This document shows positions 46,601-55,336 of a stretch of DNA of 64,000 bases, piece by piece. The position numbers and the translations under genes were made by a program. The notes under the pieces were generated by a model. That model was given only the letters and a program-made list of their open reading frames with translations. It had not been told where the DNA came from and searched no databases. Source of the stretch: Cohnella sp. GbtcB17. Its GTDB lineage: Bacteria; Bacillota; Bacilli; Paenibacillales; Paenibacillaceae. The stretch covers positions 112,885 to 176,884 of the forward strand of contig NZ_JAGXJW010000001.1 of NCBI RefSeq assembly GCF_019091135.1, in the 5' to 3' direction. The first letter of the stretch is position 1. Every line of letters begins with the position of its first letter.

Positions 46601-49600
46601 CTGACGAATGGTCTCCGATGGTCATTAAAGGCAATCCGGTGCTGACGTGGGAAGACCGGACGAACTTCAGCACCGAAGGGAGCCGTTCCGTCTATATCGA
46701 GAATCCGACGGCAGCCGATCAGGGCGGCTGGACCTACAACCGCGATATCCCGCTCACGGCCGGTCTCGGCTACACGCTCAGCTTCGCAGCGAAGATCGAC
46801 GGCAAGCTGAAGAACGGCGTCAAAGCGACCTTGACGTACAAGAGCGCTTCGGGAGCGGCGATCAGCTCCATCGATCTGATCAACAACAAGAAGTCCACGA
46901 TGGGGCCGCATTCCAATCTCAGCATCCAGTCGGACGCGCTCGTCTTTGCGGTGACCGGCGACATCACGTATGCCGAGAAAGCCAAAGAGCGAATCCTCTG
47001 GAATCTGAACGACTTCCTGCAAGGAGCGGAATACTGGCAACTGACTGATGCGCGACCGGATGGCAGCGATGCCTACGGCAAGGTGCAGGGCGGACGGGTC
47101 GCGTCGATCCTCGCCTCGGCGTACACGTTCATTGCGGACGCCGGCGTATTCTCGCCGGAAGAGCATGCCGACCTGGTTAAAAAGCTTAACTATCTGAACG
47201 CGTTCCTGAATGATAGCCGGGACCGCACGGAGCTTGACGATTACACCGTACAGATCGGCGCCAGCAACTGGGAGTCGGACGCGGTGATTGGCGCCGCCAT
47301 GCTCGCGATGGCGCTGCCCGAGCTCGACAACAGCAAGCAATTGATTACGAACGCGAACAAATTGCTGAAGGCGCAGCTCACCTACACGATCGGACCGAAC
47401 GGAGAATGGCCGGAATCGATCCGGTACGCCTATGCCGTGCTGTCGCGTCTCGCCATATACGCCAAGACGCTCAGAAACGAGACGGGAGAAGACTTTTTCG
47501 CCTTCCCGAAGCTTGTGCAAATGTTCGAGTACACGCTGTCGATGCAGACGCCTCCGTACGCTTACTTCAACGGCGGGATCAGCACGCCTGCGTTCGGCGA
47601 CGATCTGCTGCTCGGCGGCAACGAATTTTCGCTGCTCGGTCTCTATTATGACGAGGTCGCCCGTACGAACGCCGCGCTCGCCTCGCAGATGTACCAGACC
47701 TGGGTCAAGGCGGGAGAGTCGCTGCCGGCCAACGGCGTGGAGACGATCCTCATGGAAAGCTTCTTCACCCCGATCGGCTTCCAGACAGATTCGACGCCGC
47801 TGAAGCTGAATTCGACGGACAAATACAGCTGGAATGGCGTGTACTTGTTCCGCGACGGGTTCGGAACGGCCGACGAGACGTTCTTGTCGATCATGGCCAA
47901 CAAGACGCCGCTCGGTCACGGTCACTTCGATCAGGGATCGTTCACGCTGTACGCAGGGAGTACGCCGCTCGTCCTCGATCCGGGCGTCGAGAGCTACTTC
48001 GCGACCACGAAGGCCTGGTATACGGGCTCGTCCTCGCACAGTACGATGCAATTCGCCAAGGCGGGCAGCGCTTCGTATCTGGATACGCCGTCGATCAGCG
48101 ACAACCAGCGCTTCTCGACCAACGATGCCATCGATACGATGTCGCTGCGAATCTCAGACCCGAACGCAGGCTCGGCGGGCAAGCACACGAGGAGCATCGC
48201 TTATGTTAAAACGGGCCTTGATGCTGTCGTCATCTGGGATCAGGTCAAGGGAGCCAGCACCGGCACGGTCTGGAATCTGCCTGTCGTAGCCTCGAAGCTG
48301 TCGGAGATCGACGGCAATAAGGTAGAGTCTACGGGACCGTACAACATGGACCTCGAGACGACCGTGCTTCAGCCGGCGAATGCCGCCATCCGTCAGGAAT
48401 GGGGGCGCGCGCCAGCAATCGTACCTGCGGTAGACGGCGAGACCAAGCTCGAATATATCCGCGTGCCTGCCGACGTGAATCAAAATCATCTCACGGTACT
48501 GTATCCGAAGGCCAAGGGACAGGCGGGTCTTCAGACGGAGCTGATCTCGTCCAAAGACGGCGTCGATGTGTATCGTCTGCAGTCGGAGCAAGATAGCTGG
48601 TCGCTGCTCGCCGTCAACAACGGCGATGCCGATGCTTCGGTATCCGTACCCGCGGACGAGACGCTGGTCGATCTTCGCACGGGAACAGAATTCGCCGCGG
48701 CGGACGGCAGCGCGACCGTCTCGGTAGCGGCGAATGGCATGGCCGTCTTCGCGGCGAAGTCGGCGGTCGAGGAGCCGGGCACGGATCCAGGTACGGATCC
48801 AGGCACGGATCCAGGTACGGATCCAGGTATGGATCCGGGTACGGATCCGAACCCCGTCAATCCCGTGACTCCGGTCCAGGTTGGACAGGGTACGAATCTC
48901 GGCCGGATCGGACCGGACGGGGTTGTCGACGCAGGCACGCTTCGCCAGGCATTCGCGAGCACCGCCAACGTCGAGATCACGGCCCGTTCCGGCCTTGCCG
49001 TGCTACCGGCAGCGGCGCTGACGCAAGCTTCGGGCATCCCGGGCGCGTCCGTCTCGGTGATCAGCGACTACGGCACGTATGAACTGCCGCTGGGACTGCT
49101 CAAGCTGGATGAAGCGGCCAAACAATTGAATACGGATGCAGCTGGCTTAACTGTTAAAATCTCGATTCGCAAACTCGGCGAGCAGGAGGCGCAGTCGATC
49201 GAAGCTGCCGCAGCCTCCGCGGGAGGTACGCTGCTGGCGGACGCCGTCGACTTCAGCGTGGTCATCGCGAATGCGGCCGGTCAGTCGTTCAAGCTGGATC
49301 AGTTCGGCAGCGTCTACGTCAAACGTTCCATTCCGGTCAAGAAGACGTCTTCGGGTTCGGCAACTGTAGCGCTGTACGATCCGACGGAGGGTACGCTGTC
49401 CTTCGTGCCGGGCAAGGTCGGTGACGGCACAGCCGAATTCATGCGGCCCGGCAACAGCGTCTATACAGTCGTCGAGCTGAGCAAAACGTATGCCGACCTG
49501 GCCGGACATTGGGCTCGGGCGGATATCGAAAAGCTCGCCGGCAGTCTGATCGTGAGCGGCACGAGCGCCGATCGCTTTGAACCCGATCGCGGCATCACCA

Positions 49601-50055
49601 GGGCCGAATTCGCCGCGCTCGTCACGCGTGCGCTAGGATTGAACGAGGCGCCGGCAAGCGGCAGCAACTTCAAGGACGTCGCAGAAGATGCCTGGTATGC
49701 GCCTTCGGTCGCGATCGCGAAGGCATCAGGTATCCTGAGCGGATACCAGGACGGCAGCTTCCTTCCCGATCGTCCCGTGACGCGACAGGAGATGGCGGTC
49801 ATGCTCGTCCGCGCCATGCGCTACGCCGGCGCATCCGCAAGCGTCGCCGTAGAAGAGAAGACGAAGCTGCTTGGCCAATTCAAGGATACGGACCGCGGCG
49901 TGTGGGCCCACGAGGAGCTGGCCGAGGCCTTGCAGGCCGGTATTCTTAAAGGACAATCGGCGGACAGGCTCAGCCCGAATACGTCTTCGACGCGGGCCGA
50001 ATCCGCCACGATGATCCTGCGTATGCTCAAGAAGATCGATTTTATTTCCGAATAG
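43663..50055 (+). CDS. Giant S-layer-anchored heparinase II/III-type polysaccharide lyase (second)
   Basis: This 2130-residue secreted paralogue of the lyase at 35595 has a signal peptide ending near ARASA (residue 32). Its modules are DNRLRE-like (about 40-200), two atrophied bacterial Ig domains, the helical AYRKELTRLVWQARTQLL region, a second DNRLRE-like module, a CBM4/9-like sandwich and the lyase core with SNWESD (N1202, W1203), NGEWPESIRY and GHGHFDQGSF (H1419, H1421). A TDPG-repeat linker (about 1706-1730), a pre-SLH beta module with PGNSVYTVVE and three SLH repeats from about 1942 close it. It lacks the Big_2 domain of its paralogue. GGAGG lies 10 bases before ATG 43663. The substrate is probably the same polymer or another linkage in it. 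Confidence 0.87.
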   Translation: MIHLWKRTTAGLLAATMAFTLLLGAAIPARASADAATSTVVVKLAPTDDTYINPYVGWRDARNDNFGSNVIMVVGNNNQPMLKFDLSSVTDPITSATLKVYKNNNNSVTYAVYKGNADDWSEGTITWNNHPDLGSPIADACGTYPCSAPYYADNVMALNVTEAVKAEVAGDGKITLSLIPTKADGTVDYTVTPSFDLVSKENTAKIALRPVLEIVTQRAITAAERVASDKAKLIERFEGLSVTGNLTLPAEGDLNSAISWSSDQPAVISNKGTVTRPEWYADADPQVTLTATLSYEGITDTVDLNMTVLRQPVPTDEERVARDKALILSQFNNMTVNDDVALPTEGSYGFSTIAWVSDKPEVVSDTGTVHRPDGQDVTVKMSVTLSYGSVTDQADVQFLVPKLAPRTPSKLLTLQGVLGEAQTLLSRYEVGTGPGQVSQSAKDAFASEIYKAEAIVQSETGDLDYGTKRLRAAGDMLIGSANVSDAVVDAAANTRAYSAYRKELTRLVWQARTQLLVEPEMYTKAAKQAVQEQIDHAEDVLAGTYSVPFVRNHEYFVPRPDEDIQFAIDHYARSSHPFGSKYGLKAVLAWYTDDHILSGTYNTMTLSPSDDTFVWVTEKTVPHNGNTLIYGEGRSAYLKFDLSSIAAGVLKASMKVTNFKWDTNTTQVHYETNDDWTEGTLTYPANGAPVLGPIVNTFVLGGKDTVAAGTVDLTSQVQLELLGDKKLSLSLDNAPGTTWASEIYANNTDNAAKRPYLQIDLNQVVDAKLQAKYERIRADAEALRQGAVAGSGAGQYPQGSIDALASSLSAAEQAKQGGNAETLGAALVRVYDAMNDMRHAQVLRSEAEPESTLYFTEEGLQELRDKIGQSPALKAKYDEAKAVSDQMSLAELQDYSAFLADQPDYDAFNAKYKLWSASPTLTFTPPAGTVAATLKFSLDSADNEVSGLGHAWVDNVKITPSNAADLDLANAGFEAGTSLPDEWSPMVIKGNPVLTWEDRTNFSTEGSRSVYIENPTAADQGGWTYNRDIPLTAGLGYTLSFAAKIDGKLKNGVKATLTYKSASGAAISSIDLINNKKSTMGPHSNLSIQSDALVFAVTGDITYAEKAKERILWNLNDFLQGAEYWQLTDARPDGSDAYGKVQGGRVASILASAYTFIADAGVFSPEEHADLVKKLNYLNAFLNDSRDRTELDDYTVQIGASNWESDAVIGAAMLAMALPELDNSKQLITNANKLLKAQLTYTIGPNGEWPESIRYAYAVLSRLAIYAKTLRNETGEDFFAFPKLVQMFEYTLSMQTPPYAYFNGGISTPAFGDDLLLGGNEFSLLGLYYDEVARTNAALASQMYQTWVKAGESLPANGVETILMESFFTPIGFQTDSTPLKLNSTDKYSWNGVYLFRDGFGTADETFLSIMANKTPLGHGHFDQGSFTLYAGSTPLVLDPGVESYFATTKAWYTGSSSHSTMQFAKAGSASYLDTPSISDNQRFSTNDAIDTMSLRISDPNAGSAGKHTRSIAYVKTGLDAVVIWDQVKGASTGTVWNLPVVASKLSEIDGNKVESTGPYNMDLETTVLQPANAAIRQEWGRAPAIVPAVDGETKLEYIRVPADVNQNHLTVLYPKAKGQAGLQTELISSKDGVDVYRLQSEQDSWSLLAVNNGDADASVSVPADETLVDLRTGTEFAAADGSATVSVAANGMAVFAAKSAVEEPGTDPGTDPGTDPGTDPGMDPGTDPNPVNPVTPVQVGQGTNLGRIGPDGVVDAGTLRQAFASTANVEITARSGLAVLPAAALTQASGIPGASVSVISDYGTYELPLGLLKLDEAAKQLNTDAAGLTVKISIRKLGEQEAQSIEAAAASAGGTLLADAVDFSVVIANAAGQSFKLDQFGSVYVKRSIPVKKTSSGSATVALYDPTEGTLSFVPGKVGDGTAEFMRPGNSVYTVVELSKTYADLAGHWARADIEKLAGSLIVSGTSADRFEPDRGITRAEFAALVTRALGLNEAPASGSNFKDVAEDAWYAPSVAIAKASGILSGYQDGSFLPDRPVTRQEMAVMLVRAMRYAGASASVAVEEKTKLLGQFKDTDRGVWAHEELAEALQAGILKGQSADRLSPNTSSTRAESATMILRMLKKIDFISE
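48781..48846 (+). repeat. Short tandem repeat encoding a TDPG linker
   Basis: Five to six copies of a 12-base unit close to ACGGATCCAGGT encode repeating Thr-Asp-Pro-Gly (one copy has Met for Thr). It forms the flexible spacer between the catalytic part and the wall-anchoring part of the second giant lyase. Confidence 0.85.
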
Positions 50056-50110
50056 GGGTTGGCGGCCAGCCCGCGTTATTGCAATCCTTCCTCTCTCATC
50101 TGCTCGATGC

Positions 50111-50142
50111 ACCGTCCCGGCATTGTCCGGGGCGGTTTTTTA
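50111..50142 (+). terminator. Terminator after the second giant lyase
   Basis: ACCG-T-CCCGG (50111-50120) pairs with CCGGG-G-CGGT (50127-50136), followed by TTTTTTA. Confidence 0.85.
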
Positions 50143-50163
50143 CTTTTCTACGTCCGGCGTGTT

Positions 50164-50227
50164 CTTAAAAAAGCGCGGTTCCGGCTATAAAAACCTCATT
50201 CAAGCCAGGTCCGACCGGTGATAAGGT
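50164..50227 (+). promoter_or_regulatory. Paired-box promoter of the cytoplasmic lyase
   Basis: Box 1 CTTAAAAAAG starts at 50164 and box 2 CTATAAAAAC at 50185, 21 bp apart. TG (50219-50220) and hexamer TAAGGT (50222-50227) follow, 37 bp after the start of box 2. The whole block, including the bases between the boxes, is very like that at 43429. Confidence 0.8.
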
Positions 50228-50261
50228 TAGGGCAGATTCCCGAAAGAAGGGTGAGAGAAAA

Positions 50262-53200
50262 ATGGAAAAATCGCACAACCGGGAAAAGTTGGAGAAGCTC
50301 GTCGAACGCGCGCAGGAAATGCTGCGAACGCGATCCGCTTATTTTACGGAGGGGTCCAAGCTGGCCATCGGCGACCTGGTCGGTGAAGCGGAGCGCGCGC
50401 TGGAGGGAAAAGTCGAACGGGCGTTTACGCGCAGCCGTGCATTTTACCGGCCAAGGGAAGAAGAAGAAATGATGTTCGCCTCACATCGCTATACGATGGC
50501 GCCGACCTACCGTAAAGAAGGCGTATTCGATTATTACGGACTTGAGCCCGGATTGGCTTGGTTCGAGCAGCAGGATATGGGAAGGCTCGCCGAGGAGGAG
50601 CTCCGCGCCAGAGCGGTCCTTGCGATCCAAAAGGCGAACGAGCTATTGGACGGCGCGACCTTCGGGCAAGACGTCGGCTGCTACGACGCTTCGGCCGGCA
50701 GCACACTGAAAAGCGCCCTGGAAGATCTCGAGGTCGCGCTGCGCGAAAAAGAAGCCGCCGATTGGAAGGACAGGGCGTCGCGAGCCGTCGTTGTTTGCTT
50801 CGACCGGATTCGCGATTTTCGCTTTTCCCGGGTATTCCGTACCGATCTCGATCCGAAGTCGAGCTTGTACTTCGCGCGAGAACAGCTTGAGGGGATCAAG
50901 CAATCGGTACGAACCCGGCCGCTCGTTCGGGCGCAGTACGAGCAGATCGTCGGGCTCTCCGAGCGATTCAGTCCAGCATATATTGACAAGGCTATGGCGC
51001 AACTGACCAAGGAAACGTTCGATTACGACGAATTGAACGCCGATTTTTATTTGTGGAGCACGACGGACAAGATCGTGAACTTCACGGCGCCCGCGCGCGC
51101 CGTCACGGCGTCCATCGCGTTTATTCTGCCGGCGGAAGAAAACGAGCGGGACGGATTAGGCCACGTATGGATCGACGACCTGCACGTATTGTCGGCGACC
51201 GGAGGCAGCCTGGACATCGCGAACGGGGGATTCGACGAGGGCGGGGAAGCGCCCGACTGCTGGAACGCCGTACCGCTCCAAGGCAATCCCGTCCTGCGAT
51301 GGGAGGACCGCTACCCGTTTTGCGGGGGAGGCGACCGGGCGCATGGCGGCACGGCGAATCCATCTTCTCAGGTCGCGTTCCGGTACGCCGAAGACGCCGG
51401 CCGACGTTCGCTGTATATTTGCAATCCGACGTCTCAAGACGAAGGCTCGTGGCAGTATGAGGGAAGGTTCGCGGTACGGCCGGAGGAAGGCTATACGCTG
51501 ACGTTCGCCGCCAAGATCGACGGGAAACTGAAGCGCGGCTTGCGAACCGTGATCACCTATTACGATTCGGACGAGCAGATCGCCGGCATTTACGAATATG
51601 ACTTTAACCGCAAATCTTCGCTGCCGGCGGGATGGTTTCAACTGTCAATGCAATGCGACGCCATCCGTCACGCGATGACGGGAGAGCGGACGTATGCGCA
51701 GAAGGCTAAGCAGGAGATGTTGTACACGCTCCACGACTTCTGCCAGGGAGCCGAGCATTGGCTCGCGACCAACCTGCGTCCGGAGGGAAGCGACAGCTAC
51801 GGCGCCGTCCAGGGCGGCAGACTGCTGTGCAGCGCGGCGGTCAGCTATTCCTTGATCAAGGAAGCAGGCGTATTCGATCAAGCAGAAAAAGAGAAGTTGT
51901 ACGCTATGGTCGATTATTTGCTTCGTTATATGATCGACCTGCGCGACCGGACCGAGCTGACGCCGCAGGAGGCGCAGCATGCGAGCAGCAACTGGCAGAC
52001 CGATATGTGCGCCGGCACGGTCTTTATGATGCTCGCGCTGGACGATTTTCCGAATCGCAAGCCTTGGCTCTACAACGCGCTCGCCGTATTGAAGGCGCAG
52101 CTTGAGCTGAACGTCAATCCGGACCGCTCGTGGCCCGAATCGATCCGGTATCACCACGCGGCGCTGGAGCGCTTCGCGGGCATCGCCAAGGTGCTCCTCA
52201 ACGGGACCGGCGACGACTGGTTCCGCACGACGCCGCTCGCCCGCATGTTCGGCTTCAGCATCGAGATGCAGACGCCAGGGTACGCGTACTTCGGCGACCG
52301 CATCGGCACGCCGCCATTCGGCGACCATGCGCTGGGCGACGGCGGCGAATTCGGCAGCTTCGCCGCCTATTTCTCGGATGTCGCGAACGTGGATCGGCAG
52401 CTGGCCGACCGGATGTTCCGCACCTGGGAGAAAGCGGGGAAGCCCTTCAAGAAGCTGTGGGGAGAGGGCGTCGTGCTGGAAAATATCATGAGCGCCTGCG
52501 ACGATTATGAATCGGCGGCGTCCCTGAACCTGACATCCACCCGCGCTTTTCCGAATGCCGGCATTTATGTCTTTCGCAACCGCTACGGCACGCCGGAGGA
52601 GAGCTATTTCGCCATCATGTCGAGCCCGGAGCCGATTGCGCACGGGCACCTGGACCAAGGCTCGTTCGTTCTGTATAAAAAAAAGGTGCCGCTGGTCATG
52701 GACAGCGGGATCGAAGGATACTTCGACAGCAGCACGCGTTGGCATATCAGCGCCTACTCTCATGCCTGCGTGCAGTTCGCGACGGGACGGACCGATATCG
52801 TGAAGGACGGCGAAGGGGCCATCAACTTGTCGGCGGGCACCTACAGTCTGGAGCGGGGATGGGTGGACGTCCCCCGGACGAGCAAGGTCGTCGACTGCGA
52901 GCTTGACCCCGATACGGACTCGATCACGATCGAGATCCGCAATCCGGAGGGGAACGGGCGGCATCTCCGGCATGTCGTTTATTGGAAGGAACCAGACCTG
53001 TACCTCATCGAGGATACGGTTATGGACTTCGAAGGAGACCTGCTGTTCAGTCTGCCCGTCGCCTCTAAGGGTTCAGTCGTGCGCGGCCAGCGCGTCTATT
53101 CGCCGGGCACTTACGGCATTGATCTGGAGACGGTATTCGTCAGCCGGGTGAAGCGGATCGGGCTGGAGAAAGGGCGGTCGACCCCGTTCTTCGATAGCGG

Positions 53201-53378
53201 CAATTCGGATTATTCCACGATGGATTATATACGGGCCGTCGCGAATGCGAACGATGGATTCGTCACCTTGCTCTATCCGAAGGAACACGGGCAAGCAGCT
53301 GTGGAAGTAGAAGAGACAGTCGACGGAGCGCTTCGAATCGCCGCCGGGAACTGGCAAACGGTATGGAAGCGCCGATGA
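50262..53378 (+). CDS. Heparinase II/III-type lyase without signal peptide (probably cytoplasmic)
   Basis: This 1038-residue protein begins with charged MEKSHNREKLEKL and has no signal peptide, DNRLRE, Ig or SLH module. It does keep the shared core of the giant lyases: helical N-terminal region, CBM4/9-like sandwich (IVNFTAPARAVTASIAF, LGHVWIDDLHV), then SNWQTD (N577, W578), PDRSWPESIRY and AHGHLDQGSF (H794, H796). All candidate catalytic motifs are intact. The simplest reading is an intracellular oligosaccharide lyase acting on imported fragments before GH88. Its own paired-box promoter lies 35-98 bases upstream and the leader is short. There is no obvious terminator before the next promoter. 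Confidence 0.85.
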   Translation: MEKSHNREKLEKLVERAQEMLRTRSAYFTEGSKLAIGDLVGEAERALEGKVERAFTRSRAFYRPREEEEMMFASHRYTMAPTYRKEGVFDYYGLEPGLAWFEQQDMGRLAEEELRARAVLAIQKANELLDGATFGQDVGCYDASAGSTLKSALEDLEVALREKEAADWKDRASRAVVVCFDRIRDFRFSRVFRTDLDPKSSLYFAREQLEGIKQSVRTRPLVRAQYEQIVGLSERFSPAYIDKAMAQLTKETFDYDELNADFYLWSTTDKIVNFTAPARAVTASIAFILPAEENERDGLGHVWIDDLHVLSATGGSLDIANGGFDEGGEAPDCWNAVPLQGNPVLRWEDRYPFCGGGDRAHGGTANPSSQVAFRYAEDAGRRSLYICNPTSQDEGSWQYEGRFAVRPEEGYTLTFAAKIDGKLKRGLRTVITYYDSDEQIAGIYEYDFNRKSSLPAGWFQLSMQCDAIRHAMTGERTYAQKAKQEMLYTLHDFCQGAEHWLATNLRPEGSDSYGAVQGGRLLCSAAVSYSLIKEAGVFDQAEKEKLYAMVDYLLRYMIDLRDRTELTPQEAQHASSNWQTDMCAGTVFMMLALDDFPNRKPWLYNALAVLKAQLELNVNPDRSWPESIRYHHAALERFAGIAKVLLNGTGDDWFRTTPLARMFGFSIEMQTPGYAYFGDRIGTPPFGDHALGDGGEFGSFAAYFSDVANVDRQLADRMFRTWEKAGKPFKKLWGEGVVLENIMSACDDYESAASLNLTSTRAFPNAGIYVFRNRYGTPEESYFAIMSSPEPIAHGHLDQGSFVLYKKKVPLVMDSGIEGYFDSSTRWHISAYSHACVQFATGRTDIVKDGEGAINLSAGTYSLERGWVDVPRTSKVVDCELDPDTDSITIEIRNPEGNGRHLRHVVYWKEPDLYLIEDTVMDFEGDLLFSLPVASKGSVVRGQRVYSPGTYGIDLETVFVSRVKRIGLEKGRSTPFFDSGNSDYSTMDYIRAVANANDGFVTLLYPKEHGQAAVEVEETVDGALRIAAGNWQTVWKRR

Positions 53379-53424
53379 AGCCGCCTAGCTGCTTGTATAG
53401 CCGCCTCGGCCTTGAAGCGATTCT

Positions 53425-53488
53425 CTTAAAAAACATGATTCAACGCTTAAAAAAGTGCGTGTCAATCCGTTCGGACTTATGTTAAATT
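53425..53488 (+). promoter_or_regulatory. Paired-box promoter of the second kinase/regulator operon
   Basis: Box 1 CTTAAAAAAC starts at 53425 and box 2 CTTAAAAAAG at 53446, 21 bp apart. TG (53480-53481) and hexamer TAAATT (53483-53488) follow at 37 bp. It suggests positive autoregulation of this two-component system. Confidence 0.8.
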
Positions 53489-53501
53489 GAAACCGTATCC
53501 G

Positions 53502-53531
53502 ATTCCCTCATTCCTACCCGAATGGGGGAAT
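53502..53531 (+). other. Hairpin near the 5' end of the second kinase message
   Basis: ATTCCCTCATT (53502-53512) pairs with AATGGGGGAAT (53521-53531) with one G-T pair and an 8-base loop. It would begin about seven bases into the transcript; no T run follows. It could protect the 5' end. Confidence 0.5.
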
Positions 53532-53569
53532 TGTTATTTCAACTGACGGCGGGCAGGCGGAGGAAACCT

Positions 53570-55336
53570 ATGAATAGGTGGTCGAACATCAGACACAGCA
53601 TCTTCTTCAAGTTCGCACTCGCCTTTCTCGCGGTCGGCATCGTTCCGCTCCTCGTATTAAGCGGGTTCGCGCTCAATCAGTTCACGTCGCAAGTCGAGCG
53701 TCATACGGAGAACAATTATAATGAGATGATCTTGTACCTGAGCAAAAACGCGGACGATATTTTTCGAAGCTACAATGAATTGTCGAAAACGATGTATTAC
53801 AACGCGCAATATTCGTCCGATCAAGCCCCCGGTTATATCCGGGAGGAGATCGACCAAAACGCGCGCATGAATCAAATGACGATCAACGACTTCCTTAAAA
53901 CGGTACTGTTCAGCGATTCGCATATCGTCAATGCGTTATTCGTTCGCGAATCGGACCAGACCGTCTTCCAGCAGTCGCGGATCAGCCGCTCGCTGGACCC
54001 GAACATTCCGTATCCTCCCGTGAACTGGTCGTACGCGCTGGCGTCGCAGCCAAAGGAGTTGGCGGTCTTTCCGCCGCATCTGGAAACCTATTATGCCAGT
54101 ACGGACATGGTCATGACGTTCGCGCGGAGCTTCATCGATACGTCGGGCAAGCCGGGCGGACCTGTCATCGGGACGCTGTACTTCGACGTCGACCTCGACA
54201 TATTCGGCCAACTGTTCAAGCAGGTCAACTTAAGCAAAAACGATCAGATGTACATCGTAGACTCGAAGGGCTACATCCTGTACAGCAATCAGTCGGACAA
54301 GCTGGGCAAACGCTTCGACGAACCCGGCATCCGCAAAGACGTAAGACGCATGCTGTTCGCCCAGCCGATGCCTTTTACGAAAGGGCAAGTCATCGGTCTC
54401 ACCTCCAAGACAGACTTGTTCGCCTCCATGGAGCGGATCCGTTCGACCGTCATCCTTGTGTCGGCGATCTGTCTGCTCGCTTTAGTGCTGCTGGGCATGC
54501 TGTTTTCCAGGCGGTTTACGCTTCCGATCCTGGACATTATGAGGCATATGATCCAAGTCGAATCCGGCAATCTCGATGCCGCGGTCGAGACCCGGCGCAA
54601 AGACGAGATCGGGCGGCTCGCCCACGGATTCAACCGGATGCTCGAGCGCCTGCGCCAGTTCATCCACGACGCTTACGTCCTCGAACTGAAGCGCAAGCAG
54701 ACCGAGCTGAATGCTTTAAAAAGCCAGATTCGTCCGCACTATCTATACAATACGCTGGAGGTTATCCGGATGAGTGCGGTGGCCAACGACGACGGACAAG
54801 TCGCGGATATGATCCACGCCCTTTCCGATCAACTGAAGTACGTCATCGACTATGGAGAGGAATGGGTCAGCGTAGAGCGGGAGCTCGACCATCTCCGGAA
54901 TTATTTCCATTTGATCAACGTCCGGTTCGACGGCCGGATCGAGCTGAGGCTCGACGTGACCGATGAACGTCTGCTCTATGCCTCTGTCCTCAAGCTCACG
55001 ATCCAGCCGTTGGTAGAAAACGCAGTACAGCACGGCTTTCGCCCGAGAGTCACCAAAGGCATGGTCATGGTCACGATCGAAAGGGCCGGGGACAACGATA
55101 TTGCCGTGACGGTATACGACAACGGAAGCGGCATGAGCCCGGAGGAGGTCGACCGGCTCAATCGCCGGATGGAGGACGATCTGGGGACGGCGGGCAAGAG
55201 CATCGGACTTAAAAACGTGCATGAGCGCGTGCGCCAGGCATGCGGCGCGCCTTACGGCATCTTGGTGGAGAGCAAGCCGGATATCGGCACGTCGGTCCGC
55301 ATCCTGTTTCCGCTTCGAATGGAGGAGAGAGTCTGA
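53570..55336 (+). CDS. YesM-type sensor histidine kinase (second copy)
   Basis: This 588-residue paralogue of the kinase at 30337 has the same order: span near residues 12-32, extracellular Cache-like sensor, second span (STVILVSAICLLALVLLGMLF), HAMP, QIRPHYLYNTLE with H390, and HATPase_c (PLVENAVQHG, DNGSGM). GGAGG lies 6 bases before ATG 53570. Its stop overlaps the start of the regulator gene as TGATG. The sensor domains are alike overall but diverged, so the two may detect related sugars or binding proteins. Confidence 0.92.
   Translation: MNRWSNIRHSIFFKFALAFLAVGIVPLLVLSGFALNQFTSQVERHTENNYNEMILYLSKNADDIFRSYNELSKTMYYNAQYSSDQAPGYIREEIDQNARMNQMTINDFLKTVLFSDSHIVNALFVRESDQTVFQQSRISRSLDPNIPYPPVNWSYALASQPKELAVFPPHLETYYASTDMVMTFARSFIDTSGKPGGPVIGTLYFDVDLDIFGQLFKQVNLSKNDQMYIVDSKGYILYSNQSDKLGKRFDEPGIRKDVRRMLFAQPMPFTKGQVIGLTSKTDLFASMERIRSTVILVSAICLLALVLLGMLFSRRFTLPILDIMRHMIQVESGNLDAAVETRRKDEIGRLAHGFNRMLERLRQFIHDAYVLELKRKQTELNALKSQIRPHYLYNTLEVIRMSAVANDDGQVADMIHALSDQLKYVIDYGEEWVSVERELDHLRNYFHLINVRFDGRIELRLDVTDERLLYASVLKLTIQPLVENAVQHGFRPRVTKGMVMVTIERAGDNDIAVTVYDNGSGMSPEEVDRLNRRMEDDLGTAGKSIGLKNVHERVRQACGAPYGILVESKPDIGTSVRILFPLRMEERV

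Noticed and set aside
45544-48051. Very long open frame (over 800 codons) antisense to the second giant lyase, and similar ones antisense to the glucanase, first lyase, glycosyltransferase and permeases
   Set aside because: They lie opposite genes with clear domains, read as Arg/Val/Asp-rich sequence without motifs, and are the expected effect of GC-rich codon use. No ribosome site or domain supports them.
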